Origin: Tomocerus qinae
Taxonomy: Eukaryota > Arthropoda > Collembola > Entomobryomorpha > Tomoceridae
Length of the DNA stretch: 64,000 nt
NCBI GenBank assembly: GCA_020055645.1
Contig: CM034546.1
Location: 132,391,875 to 132,455,874 of the forward strand
Direction of reading: 5' to 3'
The notes beneath the pieces were generated by a model. It did not search any database, was not told the origin of the DNA, and saw nothing but the letters and a program-made list of their open reading frames with translations. Numbering within the stretch: the stretch's first letter is position 1; every line of letters starts with the position of its first letter. Made by a program: the position numbers and the translations under genes. This document shows positions 45,951 through 57,634 of this stretch, in pieces.

Positions 45951-46379
45951 AAGGACGACTTGAGAAGTAGTTTATTGTAGCTATGGCGTAGATGTGCATC
46001 TCTGTGGTAGTTGATGGTGGCTCCTAGTAGGAAAGGTCTAGCGGAGCCACTAAAAAGAACTCGCTGGTGACGACACTCTAGTATGCGACGGCAAATTTCT
46101 AGTGGGTCATCCCACTACCGGAACCAGAGGAAGTCTCGATCTTCTTTTCATGGACCATTTGGAACACGTGGGATAGAATTTCAGATATTCTCCGCTTCCA
46201 ATGAGACAAAGTTGCAGCAGTAGCTGAGGTCCATGCTGGTAAGCCATAGCCGGTATTTTCGATGAGTCTTCTCACTGGTACCAACCCTCCGTAAAGACAA
46301 TTTTTAATCTTTTCCTCGCCGATGGTGCAGTAGCCCATCTTCTCTTCTCTTCTATTAAACCGACCGTTCGGATTTTGAC

Positions 46380-47140
46380 CAAACCTTCAGAATTGAGTTT
46401 TTTATATATGCAGCTACGACATAATAAAAATTCAGACATTGATTGTATATGGATGTATAGAAATTCAGGTGACCTACGGATAATTAAAGTATACATCTGT
46501 AATATAAGATCTATATTATCTTTGAATATAAGTAACACAAAACCGAGCGTATAAATTTTGACTAAACTTCCAAAATCAAGTCATTAGATATGTAGCTACA
46601 ACATACTAAAAATCCAGACATTGATATTATATGGAAGTATAAAAACTTACTGTAGACCTAGAACAAATTGTAATATACGTCCGTAATATAGGAGTTACAT
46701 CATTTGACAATTTTTAACAAGAAACCTAGAGAACCAAATTGAACAAAATTGTGTAGGTGGATGCATTGTTTTCATATATTCCAAAAATATGTGATAATAT
46801 AGGACGTGTCAATTATCATTAAGGGCGGCAATTGTGCCTTCATATAGACGTTTATATAGTATAAGGATAAATAAATCGCGCCTACAACTTATGCATACAT
46901 AATTTAATATCGAGTGAACCTAATTCAACCAAATTTTTTAATATAAACTTCATATATTTACTAACAAACTGTGAACATTTTGGCCATGCCTATGACTATT
47001 AAGAATGGCATTTATAGGTTTATATAAATATCTACTATATATCGTATGCAATGATGTGACAGTTTTAAACTTGTATATGGATAATTTAAAAGCAAGTGAA
47101 GCAAATTCAACCAAACGTTGCGGATAAAGACTTCATATAG
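46380..47140. other. Gene-free AT-rich stretch
   Basis: Loosely repeated sentences (AACCAAATTGAACAAAATT..., TTCATATA) suggest an old diverged tandem of about 150-190 bp. No gene recognised. Confidence 0.35.
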
Positions 47141-48279
47141 ATGTTAACGGCAATAAGTAAATTCAGGCATTAAGCTTAATGCCTAAAAATGCCCGGCATT
47201 AAGCTTAAAGACTAGTCACTTAGTTTAAAGCCTAGGTATTAAGTTTAATGCCTGAATTTTACGCGGCATTAAGCTTAGTGCATGGTCTTATTGCCTGTTT
47301 TGGGTGGAAATGGATGTAAACCAAAAACTAAAGTCTAATATACGCATACGATGTGTATTCAAGTAAAATATAAATGTATAATATATGCATCTTGGTAGGT
47401 AATACTAATGTGCACATGTAGAACATGAAAATGTTTTGAAAAAAATAGATAGTGTAACAGGCGAAAATCCAAATTTTAGCCAGACGAATATTGAGGAATT
47501 AAAATTTTTTTATTGAGACCGGGTACAGAAAAGAAAGATTCAACCGATTTCATTCTCAACAATTTTATAGCAGTTGAATTCAAAGATCATGTTACTGGTG
47601 AAGTGATTTCTTCGTTATATAGCATGGACAATACTGATGTTCTGTTATTACGGAAGATTTATGAAATTATAATGCGCACACATTTGTAGCGTTCACGGTG
47701 GAAGGGGTGTATTCAGAAAAACTTGCATTTTTTCATTACGACCAGGCAATGCATAAAACATTTGTACATTTGGTTTCACCGCTATTGATTTGGAAACTCT
47801 TGTTCTCTTTAGTTGACATTGTTTACACTTTATACGCGATCTCATTAAAAACGTTTTTATTTTCTCATTATTCTTCTGACAAGATTTTATACTTAAATTT
47901 TCAGAAATAAAAATAAGTGAGTTCAATTTCTGTGGTGATGATTTGAAATAGTCGATAATGTTTGTTCGCATGCTGCATAATCTTTATCTTTTCCAATCAT
48001 TTTCATGTTCTACATGTACACATTAATATTGCCTACCAAAATGCACATTTTAAACATTTATTTTTACATGAACACACAGCGATTGTATTAGACTTAAGTA
48101 TTAGACTGTTAGACTTAAGTTTTTGTTGTTTACATTCATTTCCATCCAAATTAGGCAATAAGGTAAGGATTTAAGCCTAATGCCGAGCAAAATTCAGGCA
48201 TTAGTATTAATACCTAGGCTTTAAGCTTAATGCCTGGACATTAGGCCTAATGCCTGAATTCACTGATTTCCGCTAACAT
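47141..48279. mobile_element. 1.14-kb element with GGCATTAAGCTTAATGCC subterminal palindromes
   Basis: The left end ATGTTAACGGCAATAAGTAA and the complement of the right end (ATGTTAGCGGAAATCAGTGA) match imperfectly, followed on both sides by AATTCAGGCATTA and several copies of (A/G)GCATTAAGCTTAATGCC-type palindromes. A clear target duplication was not found, so the superfamily is unknown. It contains a small coding-looking segment (47422-47689). Confidence 0.6.
47422..47689 (+). pseudogene. Coding-looking fragment, unknown protein
   Basis: After an acceptor-like CACATGTAG, a frame reads HENVLKKIDSVTGENPNFSQ and TNIEELKF. A 1-nt slip at the T-run near 47507 then leads to LLRPGTEKKDSTDFILNNFI, ..., LLLRKIYEIIMRTHL and a TAG at 47687-47689. 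Composition is protein-like, unlike the surroundings. I do not recognise the family. It may be an exon captured by the element. Confidence 0.35.
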
Positions 48280-48329
48280 GTACATGCAAGCAAACAAACA
48301 CAAACATACGTACATACATAGGTGTTTTA

Positions 48330-48461
48330 TAATGTACCCCAAAGCAACTTACCCGACGTCCACCACACGCAACATACTTTTGTCGGGTGCCTTCCGAAGT
48401 TACCCGACAAAGATGCTTTGCTGATAGTGAACTTCGGGTATACTGCTTTGGGGTACATTAT
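48330..48461. mobile_element. 132-bp MITE with AATGTACCCCAAAGCA ends
   Basis: The left end TAATGTACCCCAAAGCA is the exact complement of the right end. Internal TTACCCGAC/GTCGGGT inverted motifs are present. A half copy lies at 18671-18735. It sits about 200 bp upstream of the fusion gene start. Confidence 0.75.
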
Positions 48462-48665
48462 TAAAAACATTAATTATTCAATGCGCGTGCACCAGATTAC
48501 GATTATACTTTAGTCTTCAAGATGCTGATGATGAAACTAGCCTGTTCTTTCTTTTTATGTTTTGGTATTGCATTCCGTGGAAAAATTTTTTGGTGTTTTA
48601 AATAGTATAGAATATCAAGAAAATGTCTTAATTTAATATTTGTACAAATAATTACACTCTTATAG

Positions 48666-51600
48666 ATGGCTATGGCAAAAGCAAGTGGTCGCACGGAAGA
48701 AAATATTGGGCAACCGGTCCAAATCATTGACATTATAATGAATCGCAATAAGCCATCGAAGATGAGTGCAAATACTACCAACCTAAGATACATATTAAAC
48801 AGTATTAGCGATCGGGACATCGCATTGATATCCGTTGCAGGGCCTTCTCGACTCGGAAAATCCTTTTTACTGAGTTTCATGGTTCGTTATCTTGGGGCGC
48901 TAGAGAAAGAAGATTCCACTGACTGGATTGACAACGAAGACCAAAATAAAGCCCTAGAGGGTTTCCCGTTCCAAAATGGTATTGAAAGAATGACTACCGG
49001 AATTTGGCTTTGGTCTCACCCTTTCATTATCAAAAATGCAGTTGGGAAAGAGATTGCCGTTCTATTAATGGACACTCAAGGCGTTTTTGACGACCACACT
49101 ACAATGAAAGAATGGTCTGCTATTGTCGGAATAAGCTTGCTCACATCTTCGTGCCTTATATACAATGTAGTCAATAATTTACAAGAAGATTCTCTTGCCA
49201 TTCTAGAAACATTTATGCAATTCGGAATGTTGTCAATGGAAAATTCTGATTCGGGGGATTCCTGCTTTCAAAAGTTGGTATTCTTAACTCCTCAGCGACC
49301 CAGGGTTCCATATGGAACCTCAAAAAATCAAAATCTCTAAATCGCCCAATTCGGCTATATCCGAGGTCTTTTTGTCGTAGAGTGCCAAACAAAAAAGTTT
49401 TTTTCCCAAAAAATTTAAATCTTGGATTCCCCTGATTCGTCTATATCCGAGGAGTTTTCTTTCTAGCACTTATAGTTCCTGAGATAGCATTTTTGGGATT
49501 TACGGTCCTTGAGGAGTTAATAAGAGATTGGAACATGCCAGATGACTGCCAATATGGTCCCCTTGGAGGACAAAAATTTTTAGCTCACAAATTACAAATT
49601 CAACAACATTTGCCCCCAGAATCGATCCGAGTACGACAGACTTTGACAAAATGTTTCGAAGAAATCGATTGCTTTCTGATGCCAGATCCTGGAGAGCAAG
49701 CCAAAAGTAATGACTTCAGAGGAAGTTTGGCTGAATTAGACGAAAAATTTGTAAAAAATCTCTTGTCATTTATGGACAGCCTAGTGAGTCCAGAGCAAAT
49801 AGCAGTCAAAAAGGTTGACGGGCAGCCTATCAAAGGGAAAGATTTATTGACTTATTTTCAGAGGTACGTTACCTTGTTTAACAACAGCGGAATTCCTAGC
49901 CCCACAAACATGCTAGATGCAACGGCATATGCAAGTTGCGATGTACTTGTTTCAAAATGCTTATCATCAGTCACTGATCAATTCCTTGAAATTCTGGGTA
50001 AAAAAGGTTTTGTAAACAAACAAGAATGGGAACAAATATTTAATCCGTTAAAAATTGAAGCAATGAAAAAATATGATTCAAAAATTAAATTTGGGGACCC
50101 GAAAATTGCTGCTCAGCAGCGAAGAAGGTTAGAAGGAGAACTTCTGAAACTATTGACTGATATCAAGAGCAAAAATGAAGAAGCTGTAAATCAAAAAGTC
50201 GATGAGGAACAGCTTAAACTGATCGATGAGTTTTCTTCAAGAATAGCTATTATTTTAGACAAGGAATTCCTGATGAAAGACGATTTGGAAACAGTCATTT
50301 TTAGAGAAACGGAATCCATGGTTAAAAATTTCTGCAAGGCTTTCAGTCAATGCAAGGAGGTCCTTGAAAGTAATGTACCTATTCTAACACAGAAATTGAA
50401 AGAAGTAGCAAGACAATTTCGCACAGGAAATGACGATAAAATTTCCAAAGCTTCTCAAATTTTAAATACCGCTGTAGAAGCCGCCCTTAGAAAATATCAA
50501 GATGATATGGACCTACGCATTCTACAAGCAGGCGAAGGGACAATTAGCGATGACTTTTTGTTAAAATTAGATGACACCTTTCGTAAACGGGCTTTTTCAC
50601 ATTTTCAAACTCTGCCAAAGGAAGGACCGGATGGCTTTGTAGCAAAATTTCGAACAGAACTTGAAATGAAAATGAATGAGAAATTTGCAGGTTATGCAGC
50701 AGAAAATTCAAAAAGAAAAACATGCAAAAAAGCAAAACGGAAGAACTGATCGGAGAGGTTACGAAATTGTATTTAGAAGAAATATCAGATGTATTGTCCC
50801 GGGAGGCCGCCCCAGATGCTCTGTTTCTTGAACACAAGCATTTTCAACTGCAACAGAAGTACTCTGATTTGTTCATGAGCAGATGTGAGATCCAAGAAGT
50901 AAGTAGTCTGATTCCATTTAGACAAATTCTCAATTCCAGTCTACAAAATGCTTTGGAAATGGCAAAACACCAATTGTTTGAAAAACAAAATGAGGTAAGG
51001 AAACACATTTCAGTTGAAATTGATAGGCAGGTCCAAGGTCACCACAATCAAATTTCCGAGCTACTAAATGAACGGCAGCTTTGTACTGAAGAATATTTAA
51101 AAAACACTCACGCTAAGGTCATTAAATCTTGCCAGTCAAAGCTGAAATTTCCAAGTTTCCTTACATCGGAAGAACGGAAGGAATACAATAGCATTTTATT
51201 GTCCCATTTAAATCGGGATTTTGAACTTTTGCTTTCCTTGTATGAAAATAAATATCAAGAAGCAAACGCCCTAGCAGAAAACGTCATCGCTACCATTATT
51301 GATCACTACCATAAAGCCATGGAAGGGATGTCAAATGACATATTTGATAAATCTCAACTGGATGAATGCCATTCAAAAGAGAAGATCAAATGGCAAAATG
51401 ACCTTTCGCAAAAAGTAACATTTTTCCCACCTGAAATTTTGAACCAATACCAAATAAAGTTGGATGGCCACCTAGAAGAAGCTTATGAAATAATTGTCGA
51501 CCATTTTGAAGCAAACCTTTCAGAGATGAATCAAAGAGTAATGTCCATTTATTATGATTCCATTTCCCAATATAGCACTCAAATGGAAACAAAAAACAAA

Positions 51601-54427
51601 CCTAACAGTGACAGGGAAGCCTTGAGTGGATGGCACGAACTATACAAGGAAAGAGCGGTTACAAGTTTCAATCACCATATAATGAAGTTGAAAATGAATT
51701 GTGATTCCCAAAGAAAGAAATTAGAACGACAGCTTTCTGAAGAATTCCAAAGTATTTTGCTGATAAAAGATGCAAATGAACAGGAAATTGAAAACAAAGC
51801 TGAAAGCCATCTCCAGGACGCTTTGGCAAAATTTAATCGAGATGCTTCAAATTTAATGGAAGACAAAAGTTTGAAACCAGATTCATTTTTGAAAAAACTC
51901 AAAGATATTAGAATCAGGGCAAGTCAATACTTTTATGAAAATAGTTCTGGTATTTCCCGACAAATAATGAGCACGAAGAAGATAGACCTCGATGAACAAC
52001 TTGAAAAATGCTATACCAACATTTACGATGACTTCATGAAACTAAAAGAAGAGGAGACATTATTAATTGATACTTCTGTTGCAACATCTATTTCTTATTA
52101 TCAATCCAAGATGGACGGATTGTTAAAAGACTCTCAGCTTGTCGAAATGGATAATTTTGAAGTTTTTCATGAAAAAAGTCTTAAAGAAGCTCTCCAAAAA
52201 ATCCCAGATGACTGCCTAGAATCAGTATCAGAATCCGTTAAACAAAAAATTGACTCATTGTATGCGAAATACAAAATTGGCCAACAACAACGTCTTGATG
52301 AAGCTGCCAATGACGTGAGAAGGATGGTGGAAGACTTGAAAACTGAAATCACTAATACCGTATCCCAGAAATGTAAGGCGGCTAAAGATTCCAAAGAGTT
52401 GTTCGACTTAAAAGAAAATCTAAAAACCAACGCACATGAAATGCTAAAATCTTTCAAAGTTTCCGGTGCACAATCAAATAAGCAGTCTTTGATAGACGAA
52501 GTTGAAAAACATTTACAAGAAACGATTGTCAAGGGGGAAGAAGAGATTAATAGCAGAGAACCAGAAAGCACGGTGATGAATATAGTCAAAGATACTGCAA
52601 TTAAAACATACCAAGAGGAAATGGAGAAACACTTCTCAGTCACCCCATTTATGGAGCCTAGAATTTTGGATGGCCATCATAAAAATGCTTGTAAAAAAGC
52701 AATGCATAAGGCTGGAACCGTAATTACTTTAACCCCAAAAGTCACCATCGAATTGGATGTTATGTTTAAGGGCGCATTTACAAAATTCCAAAACAAGAAT
52801 CGTATGAACACCACGAAAAACCCTGCAATAGGAATTGACTTGGGAACTACTTTCTCATGTGTGGCGGTTTATAACCAAGGTATGAAAAGGGTCCAGATAA
52901 TCCCAAATGAAAACACAAAAAATACTACACCAAGTTATGTCGCCTTTACCAAAGACGGAACTGAGCTCGTTGGCGAACCTGCTAAAAACCAAGCACATAT
53001 GAATCCCGAAAATACAATATTCGATGCGAAACGTTTGATCGGGCGACGATTTGACGAAGACGTTGTTCAACGTGATATAAAACAGTGGCCTTTTAAGGTT
53101 ATCAATGAAAATGGGTCCCCAAAAATTCAAGTAAATGACAAAAATTACTTTCCTGAAGAAATTTCGGCCAAAGTTCTAACAAAAATGAAAGATATTGCAG
53201 AAATCCATTTAGGTTGTAAAGTTGAAAATGCGGTGATAACTGTTCCTGCTTACTTCAATGATGGTCAAAAACAAGCGACAATTCATGCAGGTCAAGTAGC
53301 AGGCTTGAATGTTCTTGGAATTCTAAGCGAACCTACCGCCGCGGCCATTGCTTACAGTTTGAACGAAACTTATAATAAAAGTCGCAACGTATTAATATTT
53401 GATTTTGGCGGCGGTACTTTTGATGTTGCTATCTTGTCGATACACAATGGAAAAATCAATGTCAAAGCGGTAGATGGCGATACTCATTTAGGGAGGAGAA
53501 GATTTTGACAGCAACATGGTCGACTATTGCGTAGAGCAATTCAGAAACGATAAAAATATTGATTTGGTTGCTGATCGGGAATCTGATAACGTCATTTTGC
53601 GAGGGGATTGCAATAGAAGACTTCGACGACTAAGAAATGAGTGTGAAAAACGAAAAATTGACCTATCAGGAGCTACTACTGCAGCAGTGGCGCTTGATTG
53701 CATTCACGAAAGAACAGATATTCACGTTGAAATTTCAAGAAGTGAGTTTGAGAAAATGAACAAGATTTTATTTGACAAAGCAGTTGACATTGTCCAAAAA
53801 GCCCTTGAGGGTGCAAGGCTGAAAAAAGAAGAAATTGACGATATTGTTTTAGTTGGAGGATCAACTCGTGTTCCAAAAATTCAAGAGCTACTTACTAATT
53901 TCTTTGATGGCCGAGCATTAAATAGATCCATTAACCCTGATGAAGCCGTAGCTGTCGGTGCCGCCGTTCAAGCTGCCATTCTTAATGGATGCACAGCAGA
54001 GGAGCTGGCTGACTTTGAACTGACTGATGTTACACCACTGTCTATTGGTATCGAGGTTGTTGGAGGAAATCATTCAATTATAATTGGCAAAAACACGCCG
54101 ATACCTGTGAAAGAGAAACAGAACTACACGACAACCAAAGACGATCAGACTTCCGTTAACATTAAGATTTATGAAGGAGAGGAGAAAAAAACAAAGGACA
54201 ACCATTTGCTTGGCGAATTTGTTTTAGATGGAATTCCGAAGGGAAAGAAAGGTTCCGCGGATATTGTAGTTTCAATGGAAATTGACACAAATGGAATTTT
54301 GACGGTTAATGCCACATGCAAAGGTGGTAATACTTCCAAAAATCTGTCTATTCAACAAAATAAAGGGCGATTGACAGAAGACGAGATCAGGAAATTGTCA
54401 AATAAAACCGTGCATGGTTTGCCATGA
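48666..54427 (+). CDS. GB1/RHD3 GTPase - helical repeat - Hsp70 fusion protein (interrupted reading frame)
   Basis: Four colinear pieces total about 1,840 codons. Piece 1 (48666-49286) and the start of piece 2 form an atlastin/GBP-like G domain: P-loop GPSRLGKS at residues 59-66, switch I MTTG at 109-112, G3 DTQG at 136-139, G4 IRDW just after 49519. The atlastin-like middle domain follows ([20 protein letters not shown]). 49900-52800 is a long helical region with about six AxxxYxxxM motifs each followed by an LxxxH segment. From about 52820 comes Hsp70: [35 protein letters not shown], then the beta substrate-binding part, ending at TGA without the alpha lid or EEVD. Breaks: a TA-flanked element at 49287-49517; a frame change near 50715 in an A-rich stretch; and a 1-nt excess G near 53487 inside the conserved LGGEDFD. 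No introns otherwise; CACTCTTATAG precedes the ATG. No signal peptide or membrane segment was seen. It could be a recently disabled gene, an introner-bearing gene, or partly an assembly error. Confidence 0.88.
49287..49517. mobile_element. 231-bp TA-flanked TIR element inserted in the GTPase coding sequence
   Basis: ACTCCTCAGCGACC at the left end pairs with the complement of the right end (ACTCCTCAAGGACC). TA flanks both sides (49285-49286 and 49518-49519). Conceptually removing it with one TA leaves KLVFL directly followed by IRDW, which is what atlastin family members have. Internally, ATTCG(G/T)CTATATCCGAGG occurs twice about 75 bp apart. If left in mature RNA it stops translation. A GT at 49278 and an AG at 49516 would splice it out in phase with loss of two codons (VF), so an introner-like role is possible but the sites are weak. 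Confidence 0.82.
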
Positions 54428-54429
54428 TT

Positions 54430-54678
54430 CATTAATACTTATCTATAATAATAATGCATGATCATTTATTTCAGGAAAAATTGGAATATTTGCATACATG
54501 ATGTAACATAATACAAGTAACTTGATATAAATATTAAATCATTGACTACACTCTGTTTTTAATCGCTTTTAATTTTTGATTCCACTTCACTATAAGTAAA
54601 CAAAATAATTTTATTGGGTTGTAAGGCTTTTTTTCTTGCTTATTATGATTGACATCTCGCTCTAATCGAATAGAATTA
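54430..54678. other. 3' flank of the + fusion gene
   Basis: No canonical AATAAA was spotted close to the stop; AT-rich sequence only. Confidence 0.35.
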
Positions 54679-54807
54679 CAGTCGCGTCAGATATAGATCG
54701 AACTCCATGCGACATAAACGGCCGTCATGCAGGCTTTTTTACATGTAAAAATGAGGCCATAAAATCGTTTCTTTAATGTCGAGTTCGATCCATTTCTGAT
54801 CTGACTG
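54679..54807. mobile_element. 129-bp MITE at TA
   Basis: CAGTCGCGTCAGATATAGAT pairs imperfectly with the complement of ATTTCTGATCTGACTG; the CGAACTC/GAGTTCG stem is internal. TA lies at 54677-54678 and 54808-54809; Tc1/mariner-like. Confidence 0.75.
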
Positions 54808-55081
54808 TATATTATTATTTCAATCTCCTATACTCCATTTTATATCCTTGTACGTGAATTCAGTACTTTTTCATAACAGTTTTCATATGTTTGGGTACCG
54901 TAAGTAGCTATTCGGTATCAAAAATGAAGCAACTAATTCTCCCTTTTTGCTATTAAATGGAGTGAATGAATGAAGTATTAAAAGAAACTGTACAGGGTGG
55001 CGTATTGATTGAACGGTAATGGAACTTAGTGCGTGAATGATAATGGAACTGAGTTTTATTTTTGTTCTTCCCCTGCACTGT

Positions 55082-55294
55082 TATATCGTCCTTTAAGGAA
55101 CGAAAAAGTCAAAATATTTTTGTTTTGTGCACGAATAAGCCAAAATCCATTTTTGTTTGGTGGCGGAAAAAGCCTATATCCATACGCTTGTTAGTGGAGT
55201 TAGGCTATTTCCTGCCCAAATGAATATAGGCTTATTCGTGAAGCAAACAAAAAAAATTGAATATTGGCTTTTTCGTTACTTGAAGGACGATATA
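55082..55294. mobile_element. 213-bp MITE with TATATCGTCC ends
   Basis: TATATCGTCCTTTAAGGAAC then GAAAAAG pairs with the complement of CTTTTTCGTTACTTGAAGGA then CGATATA. Inner inverted segments GAATAAGCC / GGCTTATTC. TA-bounded. Confidence 0.75.
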
Positions 55295-56261
55295 CGTTTG
55301 TAACTTTGGTGACTTTATTGGACTGCCTTCCCGGTTTTCGAGAAGCCTTCGAGCCGCCTTCCTCTTGATGATGTCTACCAAAAGAAACCGAAGCAAGAAA
55401 AAATATTTGCTTTTTTATTTTTTAGCAATGCATACTAAGCGGTTAGAGGACATTTCTTGGTATAGGATAATAGTCATCCTGCTGATTTACTACTAATTAA
55501 AATAATCGGAAGCTTTTTTGTCCTAAAATAAAAATTTATTTTACAATATTCAATTTTCATGGAAAACACATGTAAGGCACACATTCGCATATAGCAAGGA
55601 AAACTGTTCATTCACTGTCGTCGGATGGGAACCACAACAGACTTTAATTCAGTATTTCACAAAAAAAATATCAGAGTTCTCTAAAAGCTCATGATCAATA
55701 CAGCTTAAGTTCGTATCGGATAGGTTGCATACATCATGTTACGAAAACAATATATTAAAATTTTTGCAAGTTGTATTCTTAATCCTTTTAATATAGTGAC
55801 TAATATTGATGAAAAGTGGCACTCAGATGTGAAAGCCGAGAAACATTACAGGCCTGGAGTTCGAATCCCATGCAGCAGATGGATGCCCTGCAAAAAATTT
55901 CCCCCTTACCAAACAATCAATGATTATTTTGGAAATTGAAAAATTTTAAAAATAGGGAATGGGGGAGAGACATGTCGATTTTCTGATACTTATGTTTTGA
56001 AATAGACTAAAGGCAGCAATTTGATGTTTCTCGCTATTTTCTGAATTTAATATCTCTTAACAGGTGACGTAAAGGGAAATCTGAAAGGAATATAAAATTA
56101 ATTACTGAGATTAAAATGCAATGGATGTGCTTTTCTACTTAGCCTAATGGCCAAGAATTCGTGCATTCATGCAATTCGTTCAGGTTTTTTCGATTAAAGT
56201 CCGGGTTCATAGTTACGGACAGATTTTCCGACTATCATATTCCCATTTAAATTACACATAA
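55295..56261. other. Gene-free stretch between the convergent genes
   Basis: 55845-55870 contains a B-box-like GGAGTTCGAATCCC, and 56138-56205 has an A-box-like TTAGCCTAATGGCC followed by GGGTTCATAGTT; both look like worn tRNA-derived repeats. The short ORF at 55736-55939 is not supported. Confidence 0.35.
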
Positions 56262-56583
56262 ACTTTTTTTAGGAGAATCCCTAAGGATCTAAGACCATTG
56301 TTCTACACCCATACATTAAATGTACAAAAGATCCGTCGAAACCTATTCTATGCAGGACATAGAGAAAATTTCACATTTTTGTCTTCTATATACTTCAAGA
56401 TATAAGATTTAAAGATGATATCTTTAAAATTAAAAGGTAGAAGACAAAAATGTGAAATTTTCTCTATTTCCTGCATAGAATAGGTTTTGACGGATCTTTT
56501 TTACATTTAATGTATGGGTGTAGATTCTGTAGATGTATAGGTGTAATGGTCTCAGATCCTTAGGGATTCTCCTAAAAAAAAGT
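56262..56583. mobile_element. 322-bp foldback MITE, arms ~130 bp
   Basis: ACTTTTTTTAGGAGAATCCC then TAAGGATCT pairs with the complementary right arm. Inner arms GTAGAAGACAAAAATGTGAA / its complement meet at about 56420. Probably TA-flanked. Confidence 0.8.
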
Positions 56584-56589
56584 ACGAAT

Positions 56590-57612
56590 TTCGCATAAAA
56601 TCGAGATCGTATTTACCCTCCATGACAAATTTTGCTAGTTACCTAGCAACATCCCTTCTTGTGGCTGAGACAGGTAAAGGGTTTCAAAAAGTATACCCTG
56701 ACCTTAGTGTAAAATTAACTTAGTGAGTATATAGTATCACGTTGTGACTGTCTATGAAGGAAACTTTATGTTTCACACAAACCAAATGAAGCTTTTCTGT
56801 TTTTAACAAGATAAGGTTTAGTTAATGATTTTTCTTTTATGTGACACACAAAAATTCTTAAACAAAGAAACCCCCAACCGCATCAATGAAACTACATTTT
56901 TCGAAATGCTAATAAATATCATTACCATAAAATGATTATTGCTATTCCATAATTCCAAAAATAAAGATATCTGGGCTTACTTGATTGAATAAGATTATTT
57001 TAATTACTTATATTAGTTTAATTAATATACAAAAAAGACTACTGGGTATCTATAAATTTCTGAAACTTGTTTTTATTTTGCAGCGAACTTTGCTAAACCG
57101 ATTAAGATTTTTTTGTGTTAATACCTATGTATTGTTAGCTATTACTATATATATAGAAAATGGGGCGTGAGTTCACCGATAATTAATAGTTAAAGAGGGT
57201 TTATTCATCTCCAGTGAAAAGTGCTCCTTATGTTATTATACCACAAATTTTAAGAGGTATTGGCTAAGAAGCCGCCATATATGTGTTTTTTAACAATTAA
57301 AAGTCAAGCAATGGAATATGGAAAATCGTTCCTAACGCAAATGAAATGAACCATAATTGTTTTAGTATATTTTTGATGTGATATAGGTCACCTTCACTAT
57401 TTTTATATAAATGTACATATATAATTTATGGGTAAAAAATTCTTTTATATCGTGCAGGTAAGCTATTGTAAGAAACAGCAAATAAATACTCAGATCAACA
57501 ATTAACTTAATTTCTTTTGTTTGAATTATATTGAAGGGAAGTAAAATTGTATTTTATTAGACGTGACATTTGAAATTGGTGGAATATAATGACATTTAGA
57601 GAATATTGCATG
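56590..57612. other. Gene-free 3' flank of the - fusion gene
   Basis: AT-rich; no exon recognised. 56595-56690 resembles 29935-30010. Confidence 0.35.
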
Positions 57613-57618
57613 TTTATT
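57613..57618 (-). promoter_or_regulatory. Poly(A) signal AATAAA of the - fusion gene
   Basis: Complement of TTTATT, 17 nt past the stop codon at 57635-57637. Confidence 0.65.
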
Positions 57619-57634
57619 AAAATATCAATTGAAA

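Noticed and set aside
53480..53495. Short intron at the Hsp70 frame change
   Set aside because: Conserved residues run on without a gap on both sides, so a single-base excess is the only simple explanation.
55840..56210. tRNA genes near 55.85 and 56.15 kb
   Set aside because: Only isolated box-like motifs; spacing and stems do not make a tRNA.
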